A stretch of 64,000 nt of DNA from Bacillota bacterium (GCA_023415235.1 JAEZLP010000034.1:1-64000), one strand, 5' to 3'; positions 33,563 through 43,135 are shown, counted from the stretch's first letter. Notes: a model not told the origin generated them from the letters alone. Made by a program: numbers and translations.

Positions 33563-34931
33563 TCTGTCGCCTTTCCCCGACCCTTCGGGCCAGTTTTTTC
33601 ATCTCCGATTCAAATTGCTTCAGCATCTCGGCATCTTCCTCCTCGCCGATCAGCCACTTGTCCTCGCTGATGTGATGCTCCCAGGTCCAGTCGTCCGTTG
33701 CATGGTTGTATCTGCAGATTTCTCTCATGGTGATTTCCCGTGAGTTCTTGTCCAGCCCAAGCTCATAAATACTTTTCAGTCTTTTTTGATCTTTGTTTTT
33801 CAGCTGGATAAAGTGAAAGATGTAATCAAAGCTTGCCGCCACCTTTCTCGCAGTGCTGTCCAGATCGCCTCCGAGGCTTTTCACAATTTCGAAGGCCACA
33901 TCGTAAGAGAAGTCCAAAGGATCTCTTGTATGGAAGGTGATCTTCATCCTTCGGCTTCCTTTGCTGGCGATCTTGACGGCGGTATCCAGCGCAATGCCGT
34001 CTCTGGCCTCAGCAAGAATAAAATAGTCTGCGTCGCTCCGCAGGAGGTTTTTAGAAATATGCTTCAGCTTTTCATTGTCTGCAATAAGCTGTAGGATAGG
34101 CGCTTCGGGCATCAGCTCATGAATGGGAATTTCCGGGTCTGTTTCCACCATGACTCCTTCCAGACTTCGGTCCTCATAGCTCTGCCAGGTTGATAGAAAG
34201 GTCGTCTTCGCAGTCCTGACCGCACCTGTAAAGGCAACATTGTACCCCAGTTTTACCATTGCTTTCAAGAAGGGAATGGCATCGCCGGGTATGGTGCCTC
34301 TGGAGGCCTGTTCCTCAAAGCTGTAGCTTGGGACAATATATCTGCGGAAAATGATAACATCCTGCTCCCGTTTCGTCATTCCGCCTCCAAAGATGGTAAC
34401 CCTGGTCCCGTCCAGCATATAAACCTCGTGGAAATCCTTATCAAGACGTTCCTCCGGAGTCAGCAGCAGAAATGCCCGAATCATCTGCTCCCGCCTATCC
34501 TTTGAAATAGTCTGGGGCTTAAGGCACATCCGGCCTTCCTCAAGAAAATAGATCCTATCTCCGATGATTTTGGCCGAGCTGCTCTCCCGATGCTTTTCCG
34601 AAAACCATTCCGAAATGCCCGCCAGACCCCAGTTTTCATGATAGATTCCATCTTCCAGACTGTCGTACCAGGCCGGATAGGAGGAGTGCTCTGCGGCATA
34701 CTTTTTGATCTGTTGACGGATTCTGCTCTTAAAATAGGCCACCTCGTTTTCATAGCCGATGATTGCCTTTTTCTGAATACGCAGCGCTGAATCGAGATTT
34801 TCCCTTCCGTCCTCCCACTCCCGAAGAAACTCCGAATTGACTCTGCGGCAAAGCTTTTGAAAGTCAAGTCCCTTCCTGTCCTCTTCCCGGATTTTCAATT
34901 TCAGGTAATCGTCTAAATAAAACTTCTCCAT
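33543..34931 (-). CDS. cpaF: CpaF/TadA-like secretion ATPase with degenerate Walker A
   Basis: A 462-residue hexameric-type ATPase expected to drive pilus assembly. The N-terminal helical region (1-160) is followed by the NTPase core with the Walker A position reading FTGAVRTAKTTFLS: the Lys and Thr remain but both glycines of the usual GSGKT loop are lost. The Walker B/Asp-box area DADYFILAEARDGIALD and the His-box ITFHTRDP align with those of CpaF. It overlaps the upstream tadZ gene by 19 bp. Confidence 0.85.
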   Translation of the reverse strand: MEKFYLDDYLKLKIREEDRKGLDFQKLCRRVNSEFLREWEDGRENLDSALRIQKKAIIGYENEVAYFKSRIRQQIKKYAAEHSSYPAWYDSLEDGIYHENWGLAGISEWFSEKHRESSSAKIIGDRIYFLEEGRMCLKPQTISKDRREQMIRAFLLLTPEERLDKDFHEVYMLDGTRVTIFGGGMTKREQDVIIFRRYIVPSYSFEEQASRGTIPGDAIPFLKAMVKLGYNVAFTGAVRTAKTTFLSTWQSYEDRSLEGVMVETDPEIPIHELMPEAPILQLIADNEKLKHISKNLLRSDADYFILAEARDGIALDTAVKIASKGSRRMKITFHTRDPLDFSYDVAFEIVKSLGGDLDSTARKVAASFDYIFHFIQLKNKDQKRLKSIYELGLDKNSREITMREICRYNHATDDWTWEHHISEDKWLIGEEEDAEMLKQFESEMKKLARRVGERRQNANGVS

Positions 34932-35692
34932 CGGCTTTTCCTTTGCCTTTTGATTTCAGCCAAACCGCACTTGCGCAGGATTTTGTTTGACACAGCGGCA
35001 ATATCGAGATAATATGCTTCATTTCTGTACTCCAGCAGTGTCTTGCCGTCGATTTCCGCTTGCCTTGCTTGTCCGCAGGCTTCCACCTTCCATACATAAT
35101 CCTTGTCCATCTCCAGCCTGTCTGTGATATACGGCAGCCCGTAAGGATCCTGCGGATCATATTTGTTTACAATCAGCGATGAAATTCCGATCCCCAGTTC
35201 CTCAAACAGATCTCTGTTTCTCTCATATCGCCTCAGCGCTGTCTCCTGTTGGGCGGATATCAGAAAAACCTCCTCGGAGAGGGACATGGCTCCGAGAGCC
35301 AGTCCGTTATCCAGATCGCATCCGCAGTCCGCAACCACAAGATCGAATTCAGGGGATACCTCCTCCAGAAAATATTTTGCGGTATCTGGATAATAGTAGT
35401 GGGCTTCCATTTCATTGGCGACCCCTGCTAAAAGATAGAGGTTGCCCTTATGTGTGCAGGTTTTGATAAAATCCTCTCCGCTGATCATCCGGTTGTCCAT
35501 GTGAAATTTCAGCGAGTCGATTCCGATAGGAGCCTCTCGGATATAATCCGTACTTGCTCTTCCATTCATGGCGGCAAACAGAATCTTCAGATTGGTATGG
35601 CCCGCCGACAAAGCTTCTGCAACAGATTGGGACACCATCGTTGTCCCCACCTTATGGTCCGTCCCGTGAAAGGAAAACAGATTGTGAATCAT
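34913..35692 (-). CDS. tadZ: TadZ/CpaE-like ParA-type ATPase
   Basis: A 259-residue MinD/ParA-like protein that positions Tad machinery at the membrane or pole. The loop GTDHKVGTTMVSQSVAEAL stands at the usual deviant Walker A site, with VGTT as in CpaE but without the signature lysine pair. DLVVADCGCDLDNGLAL is the switch II region. ATG at 35692 has GGGGAG five bases upstream; GTG 35695 is an alternative. It overlaps the cpaB stop by one base. Confidence 0.8.
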   Translation of the reverse strand: MIHNLFSFHGTDHKVGTTMVSQSVAEALSAGHTNLKILFAAMNGRASTDYIREAPIGIDSLKFHMDNRMISGEDFIKTCTHKGNLYLLAGVANEMEAHYYYPDTAKYFLEEVSPEFDLVVADCGCDLDNGLALGAMSLSEEVFLISAQQETALRRYERNRDLFEELGIGISSLIVNKYDPQDPYGLPYITDRLEMDKDYVWKVEACGQARQAEIDGKTLLEYRNEAYYLDIAAVSNKILRKCGLAEIKRQRKSRWRSFI

Positions 35693-36357
35693 CACAGCTC
35701 CCCCCTTTGAACGATGATCAACGCTGCAGGAGTCAGACCGCCGGCACCCAGGACAATATCCGTTAGCTTCTGATACTTCTGAAAGGTTGATATGATTTCA
35801 ATATGATCGATTGTGGAGGTGCCGTTGGGTCTTTCCAGTATGCTGTTTCCGTCACGGGCAGAGGCAGTCCCCTCGGCATTTTCCACTTCTCTCTCAGCGG
35901 CATCCTTGACATAAGCGATCCGGAAGGTTCCCAGGAGACCGAGACCGCCGGTACCGTAAATATCAATCAGATCTCCTCTTCGCAACGCGCTGCTTCTCAT
36001 GTCGATCCAGTCCGGTTTTATCACGTAGACGGACTCATCACTTTCCAGACACAGCTCCCTGTCCCTGAAATACTCCATGATGATCTGGCCGTTTTTCGCG
36101 ATATACTGGGCGGCAACCTTGCCTTCAAGAAGGCCGGAATCTTCCGGACCAATCGCACCCTCAAGAATGCAGCTTTTATGCACTCGTTCTGCGGCAAACA
36201 TATCGAGGCCTACAACCATTCCCATGGGAATGTCATCAGCCGCCACCAGAACCTCGTCCATCAGGATTGCTTCCCTGCCCTTCCATTCCCAGAAAATAAA
36301 ACCCGCTATCGATATTAAAATCAACAGAATACCCAGAATGGGCCTTAATTTTCTCAA
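35692..36357 (-). CDS. cpaB: CpaB/RcpC-like SAF-domain pilus protein
   Basis: A 221-residue protein with an N-terminal membrane helix (about 6-24) and an SAF domain (VLVAADDIPMGMVVGLDMF, then KVAAQYIAKNGQII), then an RcpC-type beta-domain with RRGDLIDIYG. In diderms CpaB works with a secretin; here, in a monoderm, it probably stabilises or spans the wall. First gene of the operon, 85 bp after the promoter -10. Confidence 0.8.
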   Translation of the reverse strand: MRKLRPILGILLILISIAGFIFWEWKGREAILMDEVLVAADDIPMGMVVGLDMFAAERVHKSCILEGAIGPEDSGLLEGKVAAQYIAKNGQIIMEYFRDRELCLESDESVYVIKPDWIDMRSSALRRGDLIDIYGTGGLGLLGTFRIAYVKDAAEREVENAEGTASARDGNSILERPNGTSTIDHIEIISTFQKYQKLTDIVLGAGGLTPAALIIVQRGEL

Positions 36358-36441
36358 AGAACCGCTCCTTTCTCTAAACCGGACTGATCCTTAGCATGAA
36401 TTTCCATGCGCCCGTTTTCATCTTCCATATTTTGTAATTTA

Positions 36442-36470
36442 ATAATAAGGAAGCATTTTCCATTTGTCAA
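36442..36470 (-). promoter_or_regulatory. Sigma-A promoter for the Tad-like operon
   Basis: On the minus strand TTGACA (36470-36465) and TATTAT (36447-36442) are 17 bp apart, 85 bp before the cpaB start. AT-rich sequence continues upstream to 36580 and holds no gene. Confidence 0.8.
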
Positions 36471-36579
36471 CCATTTTTTACATAATTTAACATTTGATTT
36501 AGGACAATAACCATTGTTGCCATCGCAAAATTAAGAAAGTGAAAATAACAAAATTATAAAAAAGTGGGACTGACGGAAT

Positions 36580-36620
36580 AAAAAAAACGGTCGGACATTG
36601 CTTGATGCTTTGTCTGACCG
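36580..36620 (-). terminator. Intrinsic terminator after rpe
   Basis: A 10-bp stem with one G-U pair (36588-36597 with 36611-36620), 13-base loop, then TTTTTTTATT on the minus strand. It ends the long priA-to-rpe direction block and insulates the Tad-like operon. Confidence 0.88.
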
Positions 36621-36712
36621 GCTGTTGTTATAATCGATTATGCAAGTTTTCAATTTGAAGGGTTATCCAGATAACTGCTTTCTATTTGTTCGAGTATCTC
36701 GTTAACAGCTTT

Positions 36713-37366
36713 CTATTTTATCAGTTCCATCAGTTCCCGGACTCTCTTTTCAATGTCGGGAGCGCCAAAGACGCTGGAGCCTGCCACCACGAGCTCAACT
36801 CCGGCATCGACGACGGCTCTGATATTTTCCGCTGTAATTCCTCCGTCGATTTCAATTTCCAGCTTTGGATTTCTCTGATCCTTCAGCTTTTTCAGCTCCG
36901 TGATCTTTGTCAGAGAGGACGGGATAAATTTCTGCCCGCCGAAGCCTGGGTTGACCGACATGATCAGAACGAGATCAAGATCCTCAAGGATGGCGTCCAA
37001 TGCTGAAACCGGCGTAGCTGGGTTCAAGGATACTCCTGCCCGTATTCCCAGGGATTTGATATGCTGTACTGTGCGGTGTAGATGAGTGCATGCTTCCGCA
37101 TGGACCGTGATGATCTCCGTCTTTTCCGTAACAAAATCCTCAATATACTGATCGGGATCTTCTATCATAAGATGAACGTCAAAGGGCAGCGTCGTTTTTC
37201 CCAGAAGGCTTTTCATAACGGCAGCTCCAAAGCTGATATTCGGAACAAAGTGACCATCCATCACATCGACATGAATGATCTGCGCTCCGGCTTTTTCAAC
37301 CAGAGCAACCTGTTCTTCAAGCCTGGAAAAATCCGCAGATAATAAAGATGGTGCCAATCGGTTCAT
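36713..37366 (-). CDS. rpe: Ribulose-phosphate 3-epimerase
   Basis: Rpe interconverts ribulose 5-phosphate and xylulose 5-phosphate in the pentose phosphate pathway. The 217-residue TIM barrel has APSLLSADF at the start, VDVMDGHFVPNISFG metal-site motif (about 33-47), SVNPGFGGQKF and EIDGGITAEN. AAGGAGG lies eight bases before ATG 37366. It is the last gene of the prkC-rsgA-rpe block; the usual thiamine pyrophosphokinase gene is missing. Confidence 0.95.
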   Translation of the reverse strand: MNRLAPSLLSADFSRLEEQVALVEKAGAQIIHVDVMDGHFVPNISFGAAVMKSLLGKTTLPFDVHLMIEDPDQYIEDFVTEKTEIITVHAEACTHLHRTVQHIKSLGIRAGVSLNPATPVSALDAILEDLDLVLIMSVNPGFGGQKFIPSSLTKITELKKLKDQRNPKLEIEIDGGITAENIRAVVDAGVELVVAGSSVFGAPDIEKRVRELMELIK

Positions 37367-37413
37367 TTTCATTTCCTCCTTGTTTCGGAACAGTCCTTTG
37401 TCCGCTCAACCGG

Positions 37414-38289
37414 TTACCTGTATTTTGTACTTTCCCGCTCCAGAATTTCCTTGTATTGATTCACGTAGGACTGGTAACGGGACTCGTGTATTTTCCCCTG
37501 ATTTACCGCTTCCCTGATACAGCATCCGGGTTCCTTGATATGCCTGCAATTGTCATATTTGCAGCCGCCGATCAGAGGGGACATTTCCGGATAAAGAAAG
37601 TGCAGCTCATCCTCGTCGGCATCCATGATATCAAAGGAGGTGAATCCCGGTGTGTCGAAAATCATCGCCCCGAAGTCTGTTTCGAACAGCTCCACATGTC
37701 TCGTGGTATGTTTTCCCCGCTTCGTCTTTTCGCTGATATCTCCGGTTTCCACCGTGTAATTGCTTTGAAGCCGGTTGAGCAGCGTGGATTTTCCCGCTCC
37801 CGAAGGTCCTGCCAAAGCGGATTTTTTGTTCGCAAGCAGTTCCGCCAGCGCTTCGATTCCCTGTCCTGTCTTGCCGCAGACGCTGACAAGGGGATAGATG
37901 TCCCGGTAGATTTCTTCGATGGCTTTTCTTTTTTCATCACTTACCAGGTCGATCTTATTGATGCAAAGGACGATGTCAGTATGGTTTTTTTCAGCCATAA
38001 CGAGAAATTTATCAATGATATCCGGATTGGGATCCGGCTTTGCGGCTGCGATGACAATGGTAAAGCAGTCCACGTTGGCAATGGGAGGCCGGATAAAGGA
38101 GTTTTTTCTCGGCAGGATTTCAAGAATCACCGCCTCATCTCCTTCAATCTTTCCGAGAATGACTTCATCTCCCACATAAGGAGTGATTCCATCCTTTTTG
38201 AATATCCCCCTGGCTTTGCACTGATAAATTTTCTCTTCCGCTTTTACATAGTAAAAGCCTGCAATCCCTTTAACGATGATTCCTTTCAT
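37414..38289 (-). CDS. rsgA: Ribosome small subunit GTPase RsgA
   Basis: RsgA is a circularly permuted GTPase that checks late 30S maturation. The 291-residue protein has an N-terminal OB fold, then NKIDL (G4) before the P-loop GPSGAGKSTLLNRL and DTPGF (G3), and a C-terminal zinc site CKYDNCRHIKEPGC. Its start overlaps the prkC stop by one base. Confidence 0.95.
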   Translation of the reverse strand: MKGIIVKGIAGFYYVKAEEKIYQCKARGIFKKDGITPYVGDEVILGKIEGDEAVILEILPRKNSFIRPPIANVDCFTIVIAAAKPDPNPDIIDKFLVMAEKNHTDIVLCINKIDLVSDEKRKAIEEIYRDIYPLVSVCGKTGQGIEALAELLANKKSALAGPSGAGKSTLLNRLQSNYTVETGDISEKTKRGKHTTRHVELFETDFGAMIFDTPGFTSFDIMDADEDELHFLYPEMSPLIGGCKYDNCRHIKEPGCCIREAVNQGKIHESRYQSYVNQYKEILERESTKYR

Positions 38290-40259
38290 TAACTGATTTC
38301 TCCGGTATTGAAATTCACACTCTTCTCCAGAACGACGTCATTGTCGAAGATGACTTTAACTGTCCCGGCTCCATCTCCGGTGAGAGAAAGAATCTCCGAC
38401 CCTTCGCTCTTGATCCGCTGTTCCCTGTTGATGATGGTTCTTACCCCCGATTCGTCGGATATGACGACAGTGAGGTAGAATACTTCGTTGTTTGCTTTTC
38501 CAAAGTCAACGGTAAGCGGGATTGATCTGGAACTTGCCGGCGGTTGATCCCCCGTACTGATCTTCAGGTTTACTCCGGAGTCCTTGTCGACCATGGTTCC
38601 CGGCTCGTACTGCTGCCACATTACCGTATTGACTTCATATGCGGTGCTCATTTCATGACCGACGGCTCCGATGGAAAGCCCGGCCTTTTCCAATTCTTCC
38701 TTCGCCGCGTCGATTCCCATGCCCATGACATTCGGCATCGGCACCTGTTCCACGGCACTTCCCAGGCTTACCACAATATCAACCCTGCTTCCCGGATCTG
38801 CCGCAGTGCCTGCTTCCGGCGTCTGCCTGATGACCACATCCTTTGGCATGTCGCTGTTTTCCGTAGCGACGTTTCCTAAGGTATAGCCATAGCTTTCCAG
38901 GACAAATTTCGCATCGTTTGCTGTTTTATTCACTACGTTGGGAACGGTGCCTTCCTTGACCTTTCCCCTGCTGACGTTGACGGTAATGGTAAAGCCTTCC
39001 TTGACTGTCATATCAGCATTGGGATCCTGAGACACGATTTCTCCCTCGTCATATTCGGAACTGGATACCTCGTCGCCAATTTCAAGCTTCAGATTTAATT
39101 TATTCAGTTCTTCAGTAGCTTCCGCCACCGTCATACCCCTGAGTTCAGGTACGGTGACCTCTTTCTCGGCGCCAAAATTCTCAATTGCTGCAAGGATCAG
39201 CTGGCTCACGGGTATGGCGCAGATCAACGCCAAAATGATAGCTGCTACCTTGACTTTGTTTATTCTAACCTTCTTTTTCGGTTTTACTTCCTTTTTAGCC
39301 TCTTTTCTCATATCCCCTGAAATCTCCTCCTCAGTACCTCCATAAGCCAATCCCGCAGACGGTCCATTGACCGCGTTCATTACGATGGTGGCGTCCAGAC
39401 CGCCCTTTTGACGCCCAAATCCGGATAAGGGTACGGTTTTGCCCATGTCGATGCTGCATAGCGCGTCGTACATATCGCTTGCTGTTTTAAACCGATTGAC
39501 CTGATATTTATTTGTGGCTTTTAAAATGATATCTTCCAGACCGGAAGGAATGCCGGGAACATAATGGGATGGCGGAACCAATTCATCGTTCATATGCATC
39601 AGGGCTACCGCCACCGGATTATCCGCATCAAAAGGAACTCTTCCGGTCACCAGCTCATAAAGAACGATTCCAAGAGAATAGATGTCGGACTTTTCATCCA
39701 CATAACCGCCTCTTGCCTGTTCCGGAGAGAAATAGTGCACGGAACCCATGATCGTACCGGTGTTTCCGACAATGGTGCTGGAGTTTACCGCCTTTGCGAT
39801 GCCGAAATCAGTGATCTTTGCGATACCCTCCCTCGTAATGAGGACGTTATGAGGTTTTACATCCCTATGTATAATATGGTTTTTATGCGCAAAACTTAAA
39901 GCCAGAGCAATCTGCTTTACAATTTCCACCGCCCTGGAGAATTCCATCGGGCCTTCGTTTCGGATGATATCGCTTAGGACCTGTCCTTCAATCAGCTCCA
40001 TGACAATATAATGAATATTCCCTTCCTTTCCAACATCATAAATGTTTACGATATTGGGGTGGGTAAGGCTTGCCGCCGCCTGAGATTCCCTCCTGAAATT
40101 CTCTATAAATTTCATGTCCTTTGTGAATTCCGGTTTTAGTATCTTTATTGCAACAAAGCGATTGAGTAGTCTGCATCGTGCCTTATACACAACAGCCATA
40201 CCGCCATCGCCGATTTTTTCAAGTAATTCGTACCTGCCGGCGAGTAATCTACTGCTCAT
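38289..40259 (-). CDS. prkC: Ser/Thr protein kinase with PASTA domains (PrkC)
   Basis: A 656-residue receptor kinase that senses peptidoglycan fragments and controls growth, wall synthesis and spore germination. The kinase domain (about 10-270) has the ATP loop GDGGMAVVYKA, HRDVKPHNVLI and DFGIAKA. One membrane helix lies at about 337-357. Three PASTA repeats (about 370-570) and a C-terminal beta domain follow outside. It is paired with the PP2C phosphatase gene 15 bp upstream. Confidence 0.95.
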   Translation of the reverse strand: MSSRLLAGRYELLEKIGDGGMAVVYKARCRLLNRFVAIKILKPEFTKDMKFIENFRRESQAAASLTHPNIVNIYDVGKEGNIHYIVMELIEGQVLSDIIRNEGPMEFSRAVEIVKQIALALSFAHKNHIIHRDVKPHNVLITREGIAKITDFGIAKAVNSSTIVGNTGTIMGSVHYFSPEQARGGYVDEKSDIYSLGIVLYELVTGRVPFDADNPVAVALMHMNDELVPPSHYVPGIPSGLEDIILKATNKYQVNRFKTASDMYDALCSIDMGKTVPLSGFGRQKGGLDATIVMNAVNGPSAGLAYGGTEEEISGDMRKEAKKEVKPKKKVRINKVKVAAIILALICAIPVSQLILAAIENFGAEKEVTVPELRGMTVAEATEELNKLNLKLEIGDEVSSSEYDEGEIVSQDPNADMTVKEGFTITVNVSRGKVKEGTVPNVVNKTANDAKFVLESYGYTLGNVATENSDMPKDVVIRQTPEAGTAADPGSRVDIVVSLGSAVEQVPMPNVMGMGIDAAKEELEKAGLSIGAVGHEMSTAYEVNTVMWQQYEPGTMVDKDSGVNLKISTGDQPPASSRSIPLTVDFGKANNEVFYLTVVISDESGVRTIINREQRIKSEGSEILSLTGDGAGTVKVIFDNDVVLEKSVNFNTGEIS

Positions 40260-40274
40260 GTGTCAGTCCTCCTG

Positions 40275-41003
40275 TTATATTTTTAAACAAATCACTGTGA
40301 TATTGTCATTTCCACCGTTTTTATTGGCCCGCTGAACAAGGGTGCTGCTCAGAGTGCTCATGGATTCCGACGCAACAGTCATGCCGCGGATTTCATCCGC
40401 CGAAACGTCCCCGTAAAGGCCGTCCGTGCAAAGGATGATGATGTCATTTTTTCTTGTTTCCATTCGATAAAAATCTGGAAGGACATTCTCTTCTCCTCCC
40501 AGAGCTCTCGTTATCATGTTCTTCTGCGGATGAAGCTCCGCTTGTGCTTTCGTAATAGAGCCGCCCTTTACCAATTCGTTCACATAGGTATGGTCCTCCG
40601 TAATCTGACTGATACGGCCATCCCTGCAAATATAGGCTCTGCTGTCTCCTACATTGACAATATAAGCATTCTCGCCATCGAGATAAAGCAGCACAACTGT
40701 AGTTGCCATCCCGGCGTTTTCCTTGGAATGCTGCGCAGCGCTAAAAATAGCCTGATTTGCATGGTTCATGCAATCCAGAAAATAGCGCTTCAGTTCCTTT
40801 TCATCGCTGATATTCTGCAGCGGTTTTTCCTTTATGTATTCTGCAATCAACTTCATCGCCATGGAGCTTGCCAGCTCACCTGAGTTCTGGCCACCAACGC
40901 CGTCCGCGACGATATAGATGTTTTCCTGGGGCATGACAAAGAAAGCGTCCTCGTTCCTGTCCCTCTTTCTCCCTTTATCCGTTTTGAATCCAACCTGTGT
41001 CAT
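40275..41003 (-). CDS. prpC: PP2C-type protein phosphatase (PrpC/Stp)
   Basis: This 242-residue metal-dependent phosphatase removes phosphates set by PrkC. Motifs RDRNEDAFF... are visible as KGRKRDRNEDAFFV, VADGVGGQNSGELAS, NVGDSRAYI, CTDGLYGDV and GGNDNITVICL. Length is normal for bacterial PP2C. The gap to rsmB is 91 bp; rlmN, which often lies there, is absent. Confidence 0.94.
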   Translation of the reverse strand: MTQVGFKTDKGRKRDRNEDAFFVMPQENIYIVADGVGGQNSGELASSMAMKLIAEYIKEKPLQNISDEKELKRYFLDCMNHANQAIFSAAQHSKENAGMATTVVLLYLDGENAYIVNVGDSRAYICRDGRISQITEDHTYVNELVKGGSITKAQAELHPQKNMITRALGGEENVLPDFYRMETRKNDIIILCTDGLYGDVSADEIRGMTVASESMSTLSSTLVQRANKNGGNDNITVICLKI

Positions 41004-41094
41004 AAGGGTATCCTCAATCCATCAATATATAATAATCCTAGCGTCCATTATATCGAAAAAAGCCATCCGTGTCAAAAGCAGTCTCCGACCGCTT

Positions 41095-42393
41095 CTAATC
41101 ACTGATCAGGCTGTCGTCCTTCTTCATTTTACAAATAAAGAATCCGTCCGTATTGTTTACATTCGGCAGTAGCTGCAATTCCTCCAGCTTGTCGAAGCTG
41201 GGATTTCTCTTCAGAAATTCCTTAACCACCTGTTGGTTTTCATAGGGTGAAATGGTGCAGGTGCTGTAAACCAGCGTGCCGCCCGGCTTCAGGTATTTTG
41301 ATGACGCGGACAGGATAGCCAGCTGTTTTCTTGGGAAGTCGTCGAAATCACGGCTTTTCTTTTTATACTTGATTTCCGGCTTTCTTCTGACGACGCCCAA
41401 TCCGGAGCAAGGCGCATCCACAAGGACTTTGTCCGCCTTCTCCACCAGAGAGGAATCCACCCTTGTGGCGTCCCAGGTACGTGTGGTTACGATGGAGATT
41501 CCCAGCCGCAACGCTTCCTTATCAATTATAGACAGTTTTCTTTTATAAATATCCCATGCATGGACCGTTCCCTTGTTGTTCATCTTCTCCGCGATGGCCA
41601 GCGCCTTTCCTCCCGGCGCCGCGCAGACGTCGATAATGGTTTCATCCATCTGAGGATCCAGCATATTGACGGCCAGTATGGAGCTTTCATCCTGAACGGA
41701 GAACATGCCGCTGTTGTAAAGCTTTCCTCCCAGCAGTCCTCTGCCCTCCACATGGAGCGCTTCCTTGCACAGCAATCCATCTTCCGCTTGATAGCCCTTG
41801 GCGATAATCCGCCTTTTCAGGTCTTCTCTGGAGGTCTTGAGGAAATTGACCCGGATCACGAGATGGGGAGTCTGGTTGCCTGCAGCCAGCAGTTCTTCCA
41901 CGAATTCCACAGAATACTGCTCCAGCCATAATTGAATAATCCAGGGCTCATAGGAATATTTAACGGAAAGATAGTAAATCTCATCCTTGGTCCTGTCCGG
42001 CAGTTCCACTTCTTTACCGGCTCTGAGGAAGCTTCTCAGTACACCGTTGATAAAGCCCTCCCTTCCCTTGCAGTATCTCTTGGCAAGGTCTACACTTTCA
42101 TTGACTGCCGCGTATTCGGGAACGCCGTCAAGGAATTTCAGCTGGTAAAATCCCAGCCGAAGAACCATCAGATCGCTGGCTTTCATTTTATTGACTGGCG
42201 TTTTGACGAAATGTCCGATCATATAGTCAAGATACATCTTATTTTCCAAAACGCCATAGACCAGCTCCCTCACAAAGGCGGGAGCATCCGGCTTTCCGCT
42301 GATAATATAATGGTTCAGGGAAATGTTGGAGTATGCTTGCTTCAGTTCTACATCCATGAGTGTCAAGTAAGCGATTCTTCTGTTCTTATCCAT
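41095..42393 (-). CDS. rsmB: 16S rRNA m5C967 methyltransferase RsmB
   Basis: RsmB makes 5-methylcytosine in 16S rRNA. The 432-residue protein has an N-terminal NusB-like helical domain (about 1-130) and a C-terminal Rossmann methyltransferase with DVCAAPGGKALAIAE (SAM site), DAPCSGLGVVRRKPE (first catalytic Cys) and STCTISPYENQQVV (second Cys). Two bases separate it from the upstream metallopeptidase gene. Confidence 0.94.
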   Translation of the reverse strand: MDKNRRIAYLTLMDVELKQAYSNISLNHYIISGKPDAPAFVRELVYGVLENKMYLDYMIGHFVKTPVNKMKASDLMVLRLGFYQLKFLDGVPEYAAVNESVDLAKRYCKGREGFINGVLRSFLRAGKEVELPDRTKDEIYYLSVKYSYEPWIIQLWLEQYSVEFVEELLAAGNQTPHLVIRVNFLKTSREDLKRRIIAKGYQAEDGLLCKEALHVEGRGLLGGKLYNSGMFSVQDESSILAVNMLDPQMDETIIDVCAAPGGKALAIAEKMNNKGTVHAWDIYKRKLSIIDKEALRLGISIVTTRTWDATRVDSSLVEKADKVLVDAPCSGLGVVRRKPEIKYKKKSRDFDDFPRKQLAILSASSKYLKPGGTLVYSTCTISPYENQQVVKEFLKRNPSFDKLEELQLLPNVNNTDGFFICKMKKDDSLISD

Positions 42394-42394
42394 T

Positions 42395-43099
42395 TCAATG
42401 ACGCCCCCTCAGCGCTAATATTCTGAGAAGATTTGCAATCGAAGCCGCCAGCGCCGCTACATAAGTCAATGCTGCGGCTGACAGGACTTTCTTCGCACTC
42501 GCAGTCTCCTCCATATAAATAATGCCTAGTTCATTCAATTGCCCGATGGCCCTTCTGCTGGCGTTGTATTCCACAGGCAGAGTGATCGCCTGAAAGAAAA
42601 CAGCCACTGTAAAGCACAAAACACCAATATCAAAGATTAAATTACCCTGTATCAAGTTTCCCGCACCGATAATCAACAATCCGACCAGCAGAATCGGCCA
42701 CGCAAGATTGGATACGATGGAAACCACGGGCGCCAGAATATTTCTGACCTTGAGCGGTGCATAGCCCTTCGCATGCTGAATGGCATGACCTGCTTCGTGG
42801 GCTGCTATGCTTACCGCGGCTATGGAAGGTTCGCCGTATACCTGCGGAGATAGTCTCATGACCCTTTTCCTCGGATCGTAGTGATCCGACAGCCGGTGAT
42901 TGGAAACCTCGATCGGGACATCTTGAAGTCCGTTGCTGTCGAGGATCCGTCTTGCTGCCTGAGCTCCTGTCATCCCTCTCCGGTTTCTCACTGTTGTATA
43001 TCGGTTATAGGCTGAATTTACCCTGCTTTGTGCATATATGGTAAATAGCATCGCCGGTATCAATATGATAATTGTTGGATCAAACATTCCTAAATACAT
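42395..43099 (-). CDS. YugP-type zinc metallopeptidase
   Basis: A 234-residue membrane protease of the YugP/DUF2268-like neutral zinc metallopeptidase family. HEAGHAIQHAKG (near 98-109) gives the zinc motif, flanked by membrane helices at about 7-24, 118-145 and 150-175. Its position between fmt and rsmB is conserved in Clostridia. Substrate is unknown. Confidence 0.88.
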   Translation of the reverse strand: MYLGMFDPTIIILIPAMLFTIYAQSRVNSAYNRYTTVRNRRGMTGAQAARRILDSNGLQDVPIEVSNHRLSDHYDPRKRVMRLSPQVYGEPSIAAVSIAAHEAGHAIQHAKGYAPLKVRNILAPVVSIVSNLAWPILLVGLLIIGAGNLIQGNLIFDIGVLCFTVAVFFQAITLPVEYNASRRAIGQLNELGIIYMEETASAKKVLSAAALTYVAALAASIANLLRILALRGRH

Positions 43100-43135
43100 G
43101 ATCTTTCATCCTTTCTAATCCCTTATACCATTATC

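Noticed and set aside
37348..38292. 314-residue plus-strand frame
   Set aside because: Antisense to rsgA, which has all GTPase motifs.
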